Assembly: GCA_016288205.1 (NCBI GenBank)
Contig: JAEEYO010000054.1
Location: 1-64,000 of the forward strand
Direction: 5' to 3'
DNA: 64,000 nucleotides
Source: Treponema sp.
GTDB lineage: Bacteria; Spirochaetota; Spirochaetia; Treponematales; Treponemataceae
In this document: piece by piece, positions 24,005 through 33,414 of the stretch
How positions within the stretch are numbered: position 1 is the first letter of the stretch
Layout of the letters: the number at the start of each line of letters is the position of its first letter
Notes under the pieces: model-generated
Told to the model about the DNA's origin: nothing
What the model saw: only the letters and a program-made list of their open reading frames with translations
Databases searched by the model: none
Program-made: the position numbers and the translations under genes

Positions 24005-26104
24005 TCAGATGATTTTTCCTCCTGAAAGCTTGCGGACGTCATCCCCAAGCTGTGCCACGTTGGTGTCAAGCTCCTCCACGCATTTGTCAAGCTGCATTCC
24101 GCTCTTGATGACCCCCTGCGCTATGTCCGACATGTCAGACATGGAATCCTCCACGTCCGAAAGGGAGCTTCGGAGTTTGTCCATCTCGCTCAGGATGCGC
24201 GTGCTGCCCTCCGACATTTTGACCGACGCGTCGCGCACATTCTCGGCCGTCCTGTCCATTTCCTCAAGGGACGTGATGACGCTCCTGGAGTCAATCTGCT
24301 GCTTCTCAATGGAATCCCTTACCGACTGAACCAAGCCGTCCGTCTCATGTATGCGAGTGGAGACACCCGCGAAGGCCGTGCTGGAGTCCTGGGATGCCAC
24401 TACAATCTCCGCGATGCTGTCCTGGATGTTCTTGAGCTGCTCACCGATCGTCTTTGACTGCCCGGATGATGTCTCCGAAAGTTTTCTAATCTCATCTGCG
24501 ACTACGGCAAATCCCTTTCCAGCCTCACCCGCGTGGGCCGCCTCAATGGCTGCGTTCATGGCAAGGAGGTTCGTCTGCTCGGCGATTGACGCTATGGCCG
24601 TGTTTGCCTCCTGAAGCATCTGGGACTGCTGCTCAATCTGGGAGATTCTCTCGTTCACCCTCTCCTGCTTGGACATTCCGCTCTGTGCCTCGGTGTCAAG
24701 AAGATTGAATGAGCCCGCAAGACTTTCCATGGAGTGTCCGATCTGCTCAATGCTGCTCACAAGCTGGGAGACCGACGCGGATGACTCACGTATGCTCCGG
24801 GTCTGCGAGTCAATCATCTCGTTTACGGTTGAGATGCTTGATGCGACTCCCTTTACGACGCTCGAGGTCTCGTCAAATCCGTCCGACTGCCTGCCGACCT
24901 GCTCCTGCACGTTTCCTATTCCGTGGCGGATTGAAGTCATGGAGTCAGAGACCGACGCCACGCTTTCCTTCATATTTTTGGACACCACATCCAGATTGGA
25001 GCTTGAGCCCTTGATTGTTCCTATCATGTCCTGGAGGCGCTGGGAGAAAAGATTGAATCCGTCCGAAAGCATGGAGGCCTCTTTGGTAAGATAGTCCGGA
25101 TATTTCTTGGAGAAGTCGCACTTTGCGATGAGCTCGCATCCGTAGGCCATGTCCTTGAATCCCCTGGACAACCTGTTTGAGAGGACGATATCCACCACAA
25201 TCATAAAAATGACCAGCGCGGAAAGTCCCAGGAACATATAGAAAATCATCCTGACGTAAGGGGCGTTGAAATCAGACAAGGGGCCCTCCGTCACTATGAA
25301 CCATTCGGTGTCCTTGATTGGATGCACGCCGTAGTAGAATCCTCCGTCGGTGAACGCCCTCACATTTCCGTCCAGATACGAGCTTCTGCTGATTGCCTTT
25401 GATTTCACAGAGTCAAAGTAGTTCGCGTTCATGATCTGGGAAAAATCATCGTTGGTCACATAAAGGCCGTCCTTCGTTACGATGCTTATGAAGCAGTTCT
25501 CGGAAAGCTTTATGCTCTTAACCAGGTCGCTCAGATTGTTCAGGTAGATGTCCGCGGCGGCGACTCCAATCACGCTGTTGCTTTCGTCATAGGCGGCACA
25601 GGAGAGCGTAACGCAGAGGGTTCCTTCCATGGCATCGACGTAAGGCTCGCCCATCACTATCTTGTCCCTTTCCGCAGCGACGGCATCCTTCCACCAGTCT
25701 CGGGAAGTCGGGATCCAGTCAGGGTCGGGATTCCAGTCAGCTCCGTCGATGTAAAATCCGCCCTCCTCATAGCGTGAGATTTTCGTGGCATAATAAACGT
25801 CGTTGTCCATTCCCTCAAGCATCTCCACCGACTTGTCAATCAGGTTGTCCAGAGTTTTTTCACTCGCATTTGCGGATGCAGAAAAGGCCACGTTGCGGAC
25901 AGTAATCTGATACGGGGTAAAAATGGCCGAGACCTGACCGTCAAGGGTCTCCATCGCCTGACTCACGGTGTTGACAGTCGCCTTGTCAACAATCCTGTGC
26001 ATAAGCAGAAGGTTTAACACACCCAAGAAAACTGCGACAAGAACCATCGAACCAACGGATGCTATAAGAACCTCCGTCCTAAGCGACATTTTTCTGCTAC
26101 TCAT
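24005..26104 (-). CDS. Methyl-accepting chemotaxis protein with dCache-type sensor
   Basis: 699 residues. There is an N-terminal membrane segment (about 11-33), an extracytoplasmic Cache-like ligand domain (about 40-275, including [15 protein letters not shown]), a second membrane segment (about 285-310), a HAMP region, and a signalling domain. The hairpin signature [18 protein letters not shown] (about 520) is intact, as is [17 protein letters not shown]. The ligand is unknown. GGGGAG precedes ATG 26104. A sigma28-like -10 GCCGATTA lies 43 bases upstream, as expected for chemotaxis genes. Confidence 0.92.
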   Translation of the reverse strand: MSSRKMSLRTEVLIASVGSMVLVAVFLGVLNLLLMHRIVDKATVNTVSQAMETLDGQVSAIFTPYQITVRNVAFSASANASEKTLDNLIDKSVEMLEGMDNDVYYATKISRYEEGGFYIDGADWNPDPDWIPTSRDWWKDAVAAERDKIVMGEPYVDAMEGTLCVTLSCAAYDESNSVIGVAAADIYLNNLSDLVKSIKLSENCFISIVTKDGLYVTNDDFSQIMNANYFDSVKSKAISRSSYLDGNVRAFTDGGFYYGVHPIKDTEWFIVTEGPLSDFNAPYVRMIFYMFLGLSALVIFMIVVDIVLSNRLSRGFKDMAYGCELIAKCDFSKKYPDYLTKEASMLSDGFNLFSQRLQDMIGTIKGSSSNLDVVSKNMKESVASVSDSMTSIRHGIGNVQEQVGRQSDGFDETSSVVKGVASSISTVNEMIDSQTRSIRESSASVSQLVSSIEQIGHSMESLAGSFNLLDTEAQSGMSKQERVNERISQIEQQSQMLQEANTAIASIAEQTNLLAMNAAIEAAHAGEAGKGFAVVADEIRKLSETSSGQSKTIGEQLKNIQDSIAEIVVASQDSSTAFAGVSTRIHETDGLVQSVRDSIEKQQIDSRSVITSLEEMDRTAENVRDASVKMSEGSTRILSEMDKLRSSLSDVEDSMSDMSDIAQGVIKSGMQLDKCVEELDTNVAQLGDDVRKLSGGKII

Positions 26105-26146
26105 ATTGTCTCCCCTTTTTTTTCTATATTATAGCACTCTATGTAA

Positions 26147-26154
26147 TAATCGGC
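26147..26154 (-). promoter_or_regulatory. Possible sigma28-type -10 of the chemoreceptor gene
   Basis: GCCGATTA matches the flagellar sigma28 -10 consensus GCCGATAA at 7 of 8 positions. The -35 position 15 bases upstream is only AATA (consensus TAAA). A sigma70-like TATAAT also lies at 26128-26133, so dual control is possible. Confidence 0.35.
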
Positions 26155-26275
26155 TTTCAAATATTCTTATATTATAATTCACAAATTGGAAATTTCAAGC
26201 AAAATGCGGGAGATGAAGTAAATTTACTTAAAAAAAACGAGGGCGGGATGGCAGGCCGGTCTGGCTGTCCCAGGC

Positions 26276-26304
26276 TTGATTTTTTCGTTCTTTCCCTGTA
26301 GATT
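26276..26304 (+). promoter_or_regulatory. Promoter of the exported protein gene
   Basis: TTGATT (26276-26281), 17 bases, TAGATT (26299-26304). Confidence 0.45.
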
Positions 26305-26352
26305 GTATGTAACCGGAGAAAAATCCGGAATACATGGAAAAAGGAATATAAT

Positions 26353-27327
26353 ATGAAGAAAAAATCAATTTTGCTGGTCCTGCTCCTTCTCACGGCGGCA
26401 CTTTTCGCGGAGGACTTTCCCTGGGCCACGTACAATGTGAAGGCGGGAGAGGAAATCAAGATGCCGATTGAGGCCGGCTTCCTTTTTTACGGAAAGACCA
26501 ATTTCAAGACCGACGACTGGGATTATTCCATCCCGAAGGAATTCGGCAAAAAGACCCTCGTGGCGATTTTCCCCTACACGTATTATTTCGAGGGTGAAAA
26601 GCAGGAGCTTTACTATGAGCTGATAATCCACGGCGTAAACCTCAAAAAGGACATCTCAAAGCTCAAGCCGTTCACCAAAATAGAGATGGGCACAGTGATT
26701 GGGACTGCGAGCACAGACAATCCGGGCATCTTAATCAGGACAGTGAACGGAGCCGCCCCGAACCTGATTCTGGACTCTCCTTGCGTTCCGGTAAGCGTGG
26801 GTGACTACATGTACTTTGACGCGGCCACCCTCATGTCAAGCACCCCCAAATTCCTCACCTTCATGCCGGTAAGCTCAAAGGACGACATGATTGAATTCTG
26901 GGACTATCCGGAATCCCTTGAGGACCTTGCCAAGAACACCATAAACAATGACTCACAAAAACAGAGCTTTTCAACCTACCCCACTTTCCAAATCATGGTT
27001 AAGACCCGGCTCAAATCATATCCCGAGGCCATCCACACGGAGAGCATGAACGACCTGTACCTGCGGAACCAGTTTTATCCCAACTGCACGACGGAGCTGC
27101 CCATCAAGTTCGACGGAATTTCCTTCCACCTCGTTTTCCAGAAGGACTTCGACCAATTCCTGAAGGACGAGTACAAGCTCGGTGACGACATTTACCTCTA
27201 CCTGACCTCCCTTTTCGGAAAGGACGGCACGATGTATTTTTACGTGAGGGACTTTACGCTGAACTCACCCGAGGAGCGGTACAGCGGCAAGATTGAAAAG
27301 CTCAACAAAATCCGGGAGGGTCGCTGA
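26353..27327 (+). CDS. Exported hypothetical protein
   Basis: 324 residues. MKKKSILLVLLLLTAALFAEDF is a clear signal peptide (cleavage probably after AE). The rest is soluble and rich in aromatic residues and strand-forming segments; short internal similarities are not evident. No lipobox, so periplasmic or secreted. Not recognised from any family I can name. It is monocistronic between a divergent chemoreceptor and an acyl-CoA ligase with its own promoter. Confidence 0.7.
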   Translation: MKKKSILLVLLLLTAALFAEDFPWATYNVKAGEEIKMPIEAGFLFYGKTNFKTDDWDYSIPKEFGKKTLVAIFPYTYYFEGEKQELYYELIIHGVNLKKDISKLKPFTKIEMGTVIGTASTDNPGILIRTVNGAAPNLILDSPCVPVSVGDYMYFDAATLMSSTPKFLTFMPVSSKDDMIEFWDYPESLEDLAKNTINNDSQKQSFSTYPTFQIMVKTRLKSYPEAIHTESMNDLYLRNQFYPNCTTELPIKFDGISFHLVFQKDFDQFLKDEYKLGDDIYLYLTSLFGKDGTMYFYVRDFTLNSPEERYSGKIEKLNKIREGR

Positions 27328-27378
27328 GAAATTTCCTGGTTTGTCCGTCATTTTTTTCTCTCTTCCGAAACCATTTGT

Positions 27379-27407
27379 TTGACAAGCGCGAATTTGTGTG
27401 AGATAAT
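27379..27407 (+). promoter_or_regulatory. Promoter of the acyl-CoA ligase gene
   Basis: TTGACA (27379-27384), 17 bases, GATAAT (27402-27407). The leader is about 54 bases with GAGAGGAG before ATG 27468. Confidence 0.7.
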
Positions 27408-27467
27408 TTAAAGCATAGCATTCAAAAGCTTTCTTTAATTTTCTTTTACCGGGCAAGAGAGGAGAAT

Positions 27468-29201
27468 ATGGACAATCTGAAAAAACATAATCCCACGGCG
27501 GTTCTTGACGAATATCGCGGAAAGATTTTTAACGGTGAGTGGCCCACGCTGCCGGAGCTGTTCGAAATCACATTGAAGAGATTCCCACAGAGGAACTGCT
27601 ACACCGATTTTGACGGACCGGACGGAAGCAAGCACACAATCAGCTACACCGAGGCCTATGAGAAAATCATCACGCTTGCAAAATGGCTTTCGGAAAACGG
27701 AGTGAAGCATGGGGACCGTGTGGCCGTCACGGGAAAGAACGGAACCGAATGGGCGATTGTCTATCTTGCGACTCTTTTTGCGGGCGGAATCATCTGTCCG
27801 ATTGACTATGCGCTCAAAATCGAGGAGCAGGAAAACCTTCTTTCGGTGGCCGAGCCGAAGTTCCTCTTTTGCGACGAGGAAAAATACGTTCAGTATGAGA
27901 AAAAGGACACTCCGTACAAGCTCTATTCCATAAATCCAAAATTCCCGGAAAAATATGTCTACAACCTGAAGCCTGCCGGTGAGCCTGAAATCCAGAGACC
28001 GACGGAGGACGAGACCGCTGCAATCCTCTTCACGAGCGGAACCACGGGAAATCCAAAGGGCGTAATGCTGAGCCACAGGAATTTCGTGAGCGACGCGTTT
28101 GCTGCACAGACCCAGATGATTGTAACCGAGACCGACATTTTCTACGCGCTCCTCCCGCTCCACCACGCATACACCATGCTGGCCGTATTTATAGAGGCAT
28201 TCTGTCTCGGAGGCGAGCTGGTCTTCGGAAAAAGCATGGTCGTGAGCCGAATCATGAAGGAACTCAAGGAAGGTCAGATCACCATGCTGATGGGAGTTCC
28301 CATGCTCTTCAACAAATTCATGCAGGGCATAATGAAGGGAATCCGCGCGAAGGGAATTTTCGTATACGGCTTCATCCGATTCCTGATGGGCGTGTCTTAC
28401 TGCATCAAGAAGGTCTTCCGCGTGAACCCGGGAAAAAAGATGTTCAAGTCAATCCTCAAGCAGGCAAACCTTTACACCGTGCGCATCGCAATCTGTGGCG
28501 GAGGTCCCCTGGCAAAATCAGTGTTCAAGCTCTACAACGAGATGGGAATCAATTTCGTGCAGGGCTACGGACTCACCGAGACTTCCCCGATTCTTACGCT
28601 CAATCCGCTTGAGCACTTCAAGATTGAGAGCGTGGGACGGTATTTCAGCAGGTTCATGGAGATGAAAATCATGGACCCGGATTCCGAGGGCGTGGGAGAG
28701 ATTGTCGTCAAGGGACCGATGGTCATGCAGGGCTACTACAAGATGCCGGAGGAGACCGCGAAAATGTTCACGGAGGACGGCTGGTTCAAGACCGGAGACC
28801 TCGGCTGGCTTGACAAGGAGAATTACCTCATGCTCGCTGGCCGCGTAAAGAACATGATTGTCACCGAGGGAGGAAAGAACGTCTACCCCGAGGAGATTGA
28901 GGATATGTTCCAGCTCCAGACCGACATCCAGCAGATTACCGTGCAGGGATACATCGCGAACGAGGCAAAGACCCAGGAGGAGCTTGAGGCGCTGGTCTAT
29001 CCGAGCGATGAGCTTTTCGCAAGGCTGGGATGCACGAGGGAAACCGCGGACAAGGCTGTGGTCGAGGCAGAGATCAAAAAGGATGTGGAGGCCGTGAACC
29101 GCAACCTGCTCCCCTATCAGAGGATGACCCGCATCACCATCCTGGAGAAGCCCCTTGAGATGACCACCACGCTGAAGGTAAAGAGGAACTACAAGAAGTA
29201 G
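27468..29201 (+). CDS. AMP-dependent acyl-CoA synthetase/ligase (long-chain type)
   Basis: 577 residues. The P-loop-like ILFTSGTTGNPKGVMLSH (about 186-203) and GYGLTETSP (about 366-374) are the A3 and A5 motifs; GWFKTGDLGWLD and GRVKNMIVTEGGKNVYPEEI mark the C-terminal hinge region. The catalytic lysine region LKVKRNYKK is at the extreme end. It activates a carboxylic acid to acyl-AMP and then acyl-CoA; by sequence it is closer to the long-chain family. GAGAGGAG precedes the ATG. Confidence 0.85.
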   Translation: MDNLKKHNPTAVLDEYRGKIFNGEWPTLPELFEITLKRFPQRNCYTDFDGPDGSKHTISYTEAYEKIITLAKWLSENGVKHGDRVAVTGKNGTEWAIVYLATLFAGGIICPIDYALKIEEQENLLSVAEPKFLFCDEEKYVQYEKKDTPYKLYSINPKFPEKYVYNLKPAGEPEIQRPTEDETAAILFTSGTTGNPKGVMLSHRNFVSDAFAAQTQMIVTETDIFYALLPLHHAYTMLAVFIEAFCLGGELVFGKSMVVSRIMKELKEGQITMLMGVPMLFNKFMQGIMKGIRAKGIFVYGFIRFLMGVSYCIKKVFRVNPGKKMFKSILKQANLYTVRIAICGGGPLAKSVFKLYNEMGINFVQGYGLTETSPILTLNPLEHFKIESVGRYFSRFMEMKIMDPDSEGVGEIVVKGPMVMQGYYKMPEETAKMFTEDGWFKTGDLGWLDKENYLMLAGRVKNMIVTEGGKNVYPEEIEDMFQLQTDIQQITVQGYIANEAKTQEELEALVYPSDELFARLGCTRETADKAVVEAEIKKDVEAVNRNLLPYQRMTRITILEKPLEMTTTLKVKRNYKK

Positions 29202-29248
29202 AGGGGAGGCGGTCACCGGGCTCTTACGCTTGTGACAATGAATTTTGC

Positions 29249-29277
29249 TTGATTTTTCATGCGCTCTGTCATATACT
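29249..29277 (+). promoter_or_regulatory. Promoter of vapBC
   Basis: TTGATT (29249-29254), 17 bases, TATACT (29272-29277). A short leader with GGAGG precedes ATG 29295. Confidence 0.6.
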
Positions 29278-29294
29278 TTGTATGGAGGCATATT

Positions 29295-29573
29295 ATGGCA
29301 GTGTTACAAGTGCGAGATATAGATGACCGCCTATACGACAGGTTAAAATTCGCCGCAAAAATTGACAATCGCTCTATCAGTCAGCAGGTAATAACTATTT
29401 TGCAAAACTATTTTACATCGGTTCCTGTAAAACCAAAAAATGCCACGGAAGAGTTCCTGAAACTTGCGGGCTCATGGGAAGACTCCAGAACTACGGATGA
29501 AATTATCGATGACATTTATGGTTCACGCGTAAATTCAACAAGATTCGAGGCATTGGATGGCATATTTGATTGA
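29295..29573 (+). CDS. vapB: VapB/FitA-type antitoxin
   Basis: 92 residues from ATG 29295 (GGAGG 8 bases upstream). MAVLQVRDIDDRLYDRLKFAAKIDNRSISQQVITILQNYF is a ribbon-helix-helix start of FitA/VapB type. The C-terminal tail (about 60-92) should wrap the toxin. It overlaps vapC by 17 bases. Confidence 0.85.
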   Translation: MAVLQVRDIDDRLYDRLKFAAKIDNRSISQQVITILQNYFTSVPVKPKNATEEFLKLAGSWEDSRTTDEIIDDIYGSRVNSTRFEALDGIFD

Positions 29574-29955
29574 TACTGACACAATAATCTTTGCATTACG
29601 CGGTGACAGCGGTGTTTTAGCAAAATTTGAGGAGAATAAAAATCTTCCTATCTCTATTTCCATGATAACTTATGCTGAATTGGTGTTTGGTGCAAAACGT
29701 TCCCAGAATGAACAGAAGAATATGATAAAGGTAAATCATATCCGTGATATTTATCCGATCGAGGAATTGAATGAAGGCGTAATGGAAGTCTTTGCAGATA
29801 TAAAAGCAAAAATGTTTGATAAAGGCATAAGAATTGAAGATATGGATTTGCTTATTGCCGCGACTGCAATTTACAATGAACTGACTTTGGTGACGAATAA
29901 CACAAAACACTTTGAGAACATTCCAAATCTAAAAATTGAGAATTGGAAAAGATAG
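29557..29955 (+). CDS. vapC: VapC-type PIN-domain toxin
   Basis: 132 residues. MAYLIDTDTIIFALRG carries the first PIN acidic residue (D6), YAELVFGAKRS gives the conserved E, and IRIEDMDLLIAATAIYNELTLVTNNTKHF gives the third and fourth acids (D98 and D/N region). PIN toxins cleave RNA, often initiator tRNA; an initiator tRNA gene is present at 16.9 kb, but no link can be shown. The VapB start overlaps. Directly behind its amber stop the same frame stays open (see 29956-30060). Confidence 0.88.
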   Translation: MAYLIDTDTIIFALRGDSGVLAKFEENKNLPISISMITYAELVFGAKRSQNEQKNMIKVNHIRDIYPIEELNEGVMEVFADIKAKMFDKGIRIEDMDLLIAATAIYNELTLVTNNTKHFENIPNLKIENWKR

Positions 29956-30060
29956 ACAAAACCTAACAGGCTTTTCGATGAACGGATCGCCTTTTGGTTC
30001 AACAGCCCTGATTATATCGCCGACGAATACGGCAGGGAATTTCCAAGCCCAAACTCTTGA
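29956..30060 (+). pseudogene. Gene remnant or readthrough extension after vapC
   Basis: In the vapC frame, past its TAG, 34 further codons read TKPNRLFDERIAFWFNSP and continue DYIADEYGREFPSPNS to a TGA at 30058-30060. The composition looks like real protein rather than chance. It may be the end of another deleted gene or of a longer toxin variant. No source family recognised. Confidence 0.35.
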
Positions 30061-30158
30061 CAACGCCGTTCGGCTAATTTATAATGAAGCAACAAGAAAC
30101 AACGCCGTTCGGCTAAGAAACCTCTCTTTTACCGCAAACTAAGCCGTTCGCCTAATTT
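30061..30158. repeat. Three direct copies of GCCGTTCGGCTAA
   Basis: CAACGCCGTTCGGCTAA at 30061-30077 and again at 30100-30116; a third, TAAGCCGTTCGCCTAATTT, at 30140-30158. Copies one and three extend into TAATTT. Each copy contains the short palindrome GCCGTTCGGC. They fill the gap between vapC and the XRE gene. Confidence 0.6.
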
Positions 30159-30168
30159 TGGAGATTGA

Positions 30169-30381
30169 ATGAAAGTCAGCGATACACAGGAATTGGGAAA
30201 AGCCATTCGAAACCGCCGCAAGGAATTGTCATACACGCAGAAATATATTTCCGACGTCACCGGGCTCAGCGTGAGTTTCCTTTCAGACCTTGAAAACGGT
30301 AAGCCGACCTGCGAGACAGGAAAAACCATCAGGCTCATAAACCTTCTCGGATTGGATTTGAACATCGAGGCTAGGGGGTAA
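30169..30381 (+). CDS. XRE-family helix-turn-helix protein (HipB/Y4mF-like), orphan
   Basis: 70 residues: LGKAIRNRRKELSYTQKYIS and VTGLSVSFLSDLENGK form the XRE helix-turn-helix, and IRLINLLGLDLNIEAR is the usual end. This resembles the DNA-binding antitoxin of HipBA-type pairs, but no HipA kinase follows; only a short remnant does. GGAG precedes the ATG. Confidence 0.8.
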   Translation: MKVSDTQELGKAIRNRRKELSYTQKYISDVTGLSVSFLSDLENGKPTCETGKTIRLINLLGLDLNIEARG

Positions 30382-30383
30382 AC

Positions 30384-30482
30384 GTAATTTCTGCCAAGGA
30401 GTTGGTCGCCGCCGGATTCCCTGAGGCTGTGGACATGGCTGGAAAGATTGCAGTGAAAATAGCCGACGCGATGAGCCACTGA
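30384..30482 (+). pseudogene. Remnant reading frame behind the XRE gene
   Basis: VISAKELVAAGFPEAVDMAG and KIAVKIADAMSH are read in a different frame from the XRE gene, ending in TGA at 30480-30482. The amino acid composition is protein-like, and it sits where a partner gene would. It could be the end of a deleted partner or a frameshifted tail. No family assigned. Confidence 0.3.
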
Positions 30483-30520
30483 GAAGCTGAAAACACAAAT
30501 TTTCTTCTATAATAATATTC

Positions 30521-30540
30521 GCTTTCCACTTTCCACTCTC
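30521..30540. repeat. CTTTCCACTTTCCACTCTC intergenic repeat (with copies at 48945 and, inverted, 43886)
   Basis: GCTTTCCACTTTCCACTCTC here; AGCTTTCCACTTTCCACTCTC... continues at 48945-48974; GAGTGGAAAGATGAAAGTGG at 43886-43905 is the reverse complement type. All three lie in intergenic spacers beside gene ends or promoters. Confidence 0.5.
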
Positions 30541-30554
30541 ATCTCTCCACTCAT

Positions 30555-30583
30555 TTGACGCACCCAGAAGATTCTGCTATAAT
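30555..30583 (+). promoter_or_regulatory. Leaderless promoter of pyrF
   Basis: TTGACG (30555-30560), 17 bases, TATAAT (30578-30583), seven bases to ATG 30591. This is the best consensus promoter in the window. Confidence 0.7.
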
Positions 30584-30590
30584 ATACGGC

Positions 30591-31496
30591 ATGAAACATA
30601 ACATGCAGATTTTACAGGAGATGGTCGCGAAAAACGGGCCTCTCTGCGTCGGACTGGACACTGATCCATCATATATTCCGCAATCGGTTCTGACCGCCTA
30701 TCCATCCCCGGCACAGGCGGTTCTCGCATACAACAAGGAAATCATCGCGAGGATAAAAAGCGACGGGTCGGCCTCATGCTGCAAGGTACAGATCGCATAT
30801 TACGAGGCAATGGGACTTGAGGGAATGAAAGTCTACGCACAGACTCTGCGTGAGCTAAAGGACGCGGGCATTGTCTGCATCTCAGACATCAAGCGGAGCG
30901 ACATTGCGGCAAGTGCGAGCGCCTATGCAAAGGCACACTTCACCGGGGATTTCGAGACCGACATCATCACGGTAAATCCATACATGGGATTCGACACATT
31001 GAAGCCTTTCACCGAATACTGCTCCTCAAGCGGCAAGGGAGTCTTTCTTCTGCTTCGGACAAGCAATCCGGGAATGAAGGACATCGAGCAGCAGGAGCTC
31101 AAATCCGGCGGACGTGTTCTTGATGCCGTGGGAAACGAGCTCAACAGAATAAAAGATGAGTTTTCTTCCATATATAATGGTCAGACCTGCTCGCCTGTGG
31201 GTGCCGTCGTGGGATGCACGGAGGAAAGCGACGCAAAAATCCTTCGCGAGGCATACCCGGAGATTTTCTTCCTGATTCCGGGCTACGGAGCACAGGGAGG
31301 AGACGCGAGGATTGCGGGAACTCTCCTGAAGAAAGCGGGCGGAACAGTCAACTCATCCAGGGGAATACTCTGCGCATGGAAAAAATCGGAGGACTGCAAG
31401 AAAAAAGAGGAGTCCGGGAAAATCACCATGGCGGACATTGCGGATGCAGCGGCAGAGGCGGCCCGTGTCTCAAAAAAAGACCTTCTGAGTTTTTAG
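30591..31496 (+). CDS. pyrF: Orotidine 5'-phosphate decarboxylase, type 2
   Basis: 301 residues. LCVGLDTDP and CISDIKRSDIAASASAYA give the catalytic D-x-K-x-x-D set of the group 2 enzymes. It decarboxylates OMP to UMP, the last step of de novo UMP synthesis. ATG 30591 is chosen because the -10 TATAAT ends seven bases before it; the longer frame from TTG 30555 would begin in the -35 box. The fused pyrKD gene starts 9 bases downstream. Confidence 0.92.
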   Translation: MKHNMQILQEMVAKNGPLCVGLDTDPSYIPQSVLTAYPSPAQAVLAYNKEIIARIKSDGSASCCKVQIAYYEAMGLEGMKVYAQTLRELKDAGIVCISDIKRSDIAASASAYAKAHFTGDFETDIITVNPYMGFDTLKPFTEYCSSSGKGVFLLLRTSNPGMKDIEQQELKSGGRVLDAVGNELNRIKDEFSSIYNGQTCSPVGAVVGCTEESDAKILREAYPEIFFLIPGYGAQGGDARIAGTLLKKAGGTVNSSRGILCAWKKSEDCKKKEESGKITMADIADAAAEAARVSKKDLLSF

Positions 31497-31505
31497 GGGA
31501 AGCGA

Positions 31506-33320
31506 ATGACAGACGAAGCACTGATTGACGAGAATGGAAAAGGGATTCAGTTCAACGGAGACGCACCGGTCACTGACATAAGGAAAATCCAGCCGAACGT
31601 ATTTTTAGTTGAGACCGCGATCACCTTGGAGCGAAAGTCCCAGATTGTGCCGAAGCCGGGACAGTTCTACATGCTGCGTAAAAAAATCAGCGGCGTATAT
31701 TTCAAGCGTCCCATCTCCGTCTATCATTCAGCCGAGTCCGAGGAAAACGGAAAGCGCCGTCTTTTGCTCCAGTTTCTGATTTTGGAAAAGGGAGAGGGCA
31801 CAAGGGAAATCTGCTCCATGCTCAAAGGAGAGCTTCTTTCTCTCACCGGACCATGCGGATCACCCTTTGTCGCGCCGGAAAAAATCAGGGGCGGAAATGA
31901 CGGATGTGAGATCTGCATCGTGGGAGGAGGAATCGGTGTGGCTCCCGTAGCTGATTTCGCATCATCACTCCCGGAAAAATCCTACGACTTCTACGCATCA
32001 TTCAAATCAGGATCCTACGGTCTTGAGCACGTTAATCCGCGCGAACTTGTCCTTACGACGGATGACGGAAGCGAGGGAACCAAGGGGATGCTGCCCACGG
32101 CCTTTACGAGCGACACAATCAGAAAAAAGGGATATAAAATCATCTATGCGTGCGGCCCCACACCCATGCTCGCCTATGTCAAAAAAATCGCGGAGGAATG
32201 CGGGGTTCTCTGCTACCTGAGCCTTGAGCACCGTATGCTCTGTGGACTTGGAGCATGCCTTGGCTGTACGATTCAGACAAAAAGCGGAACCCTGCGGGTG
32301 TGCAAGGAAGGACCAGTGTTCGACTCACGCGAGATTGATTTCCCTCCTCCACCGAAAAGAAACCAGCCACTTCCAGAAAACGTGGAACCGGATCTGAGCG
32401 TCACGATAAAGGGAGTGAAGTTCAAGAATCCTGTCATCGCGGCATCGGGAACTTTCGGCTACGGTCAGACTTTCCGCGGAGTGGCGGACGTCGCATGGTG
32501 GGGCGGAATCTCCTCCAAGGGAACCACATTTGAGCCGAGGGAAGGAAATCCGGGGGAAAGGAGCATAGAGGAAAGCCGGGGCGACATCAACTCAATCGGA
32601 CTGCAGAATCCGGGAATGGAGGAAGTATGCGAGAAACTGATTCCCGAGATGATGAGACTCCCCTCCACAATCATCTTAAACCTTGCGGGACATGATTTGG
32701 AATCCTACGTGAAGGCGACCGACATGGCCGAAAAGACCGACGTTCCAATGATCGAGCTGAACATAAGCTGTCCCAACGTAAAGGCAGGAGGACAGGCATG
32801 GGGAATGAATCCCGACGCGGCGTTTGAATGCGTGAGTGCGGTTCGTGCCCACACAAAGAAAGTCCTCATGGTAAAGCTCTCCCCCAACGCACCGGACCTG
32901 AGGGCAGTCGCAATGGCATGTGTGAGAGCCGGAGCCGACGCATTGAGCCTAGTGAACACATTCTCTTCCACGGCGATTGACATTGAGACAGGACATCCAT
33001 TCTTCAACAATATCCGTGCGGGCTACTGCGGACCTGCGATCAAACCGATTGCGCTCAGGATGGTCTATGACGTTGCGGAGGAAATGAACAAGCTGCCACC
33101 GGAAAAACGAGTTCCCATAGTCGGACTCGGAGGCATTGAGAAATGGCAGGACGCGGTTGAGTTCATCATGGCGGGATCCTGTGCCGTGCAGGTCGGAAGC
33201 GCGAATTTCGTAAACCCGGATGTGGCGGAGGAAATCGTCACCGGGCTCAGGGATTTCATGCGGCGCAAGGGATACAGGAGCATCGCGGATTTCTGTGGCC
33301 TCGCGCACAATCAGCAATGA
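31506..33320 (+). CDS. pyrKD: Fused dihydroorotate dehydrogenase: electron-transfer subunit PyrK joined to PyrD (class 1B)
   Basis: 604 residues. Residues 1-about 285 are PyrK: RPISVYHS (FAD), GGGIGVAPVADFA (NAD/FAD), and the 2Fe-2S cysteines in CGLGACLGCTIQ and VCKEG near 245-270. From about 295 to the end is the PyrD barrel: PVIAASGTFGYG at the start, LNISCPNVKAGG with the class 1 catalytic cysteine, and GLGGIEKWQDAVEFIMAG for FMN phosphate binding. In most bacteria these are two polypeptides in an alpha2beta2 complex; here they are one chain in electron-transfer to catalytic order. ATG 31506 follows pyrF closely with GGGGAAG before it. Confidence 0.93.
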   Translation: MTDEALIDENGKGIQFNGDAPVTDIRKIQPNVFLVETAITLERKSQIVPKPGQFYMLRKKISGVYFKRPISVYHSAESEENGKRRLLLQFLILEKGEGTREICSMLKGELLSLTGPCGSPFVAPEKIRGGNDGCEICIVGGGIGVAPVADFASSLPEKSYDFYASFKSGSYGLEHVNPRELVLTTDDGSEGTKGMLPTAFTSDTIRKKGYKIIYACGPTPMLAYVKKIAEECGVLCYLSLEHRMLCGLGACLGCTIQTKSGTLRVCKEGPVFDSREIDFPPPPKRNQPLPENVEPDLSVTIKGVKFKNPVIAASGTFGYGQTFRGVADVAWWGGISSKGTTFEPREGNPGERSIEESRGDINSIGLQNPGMEEVCEKLIPEMMRLPSTIILNLAGHDLESYVKATDMAEKTDVPMIELNISCPNVKAGGQAWGMNPDAAFECVSAVRAHTKKVLMVKLSPNAPDLRAVAMACVRAGADALSLVNTFSSTAIDIETGHPFFNNIRAGYCGPAIKPIALRMVYDVAEEMNKLPPEKRVPIVGLGGIEKWQDAVEFIMAGSCAVQVGSANFVNPDVAEEIVTGLRDFMRRKGYRSIADFCGLAHNQQ

Positions 33321-33414
33321 TTTTTTTAGCAGTACCATCTAGAAATAAAATAAGAAATTTTATATACTAGTGAAAGCGTAGATTTTATAAACCCCTATGT
33401 AAAAAGGAGAGACT

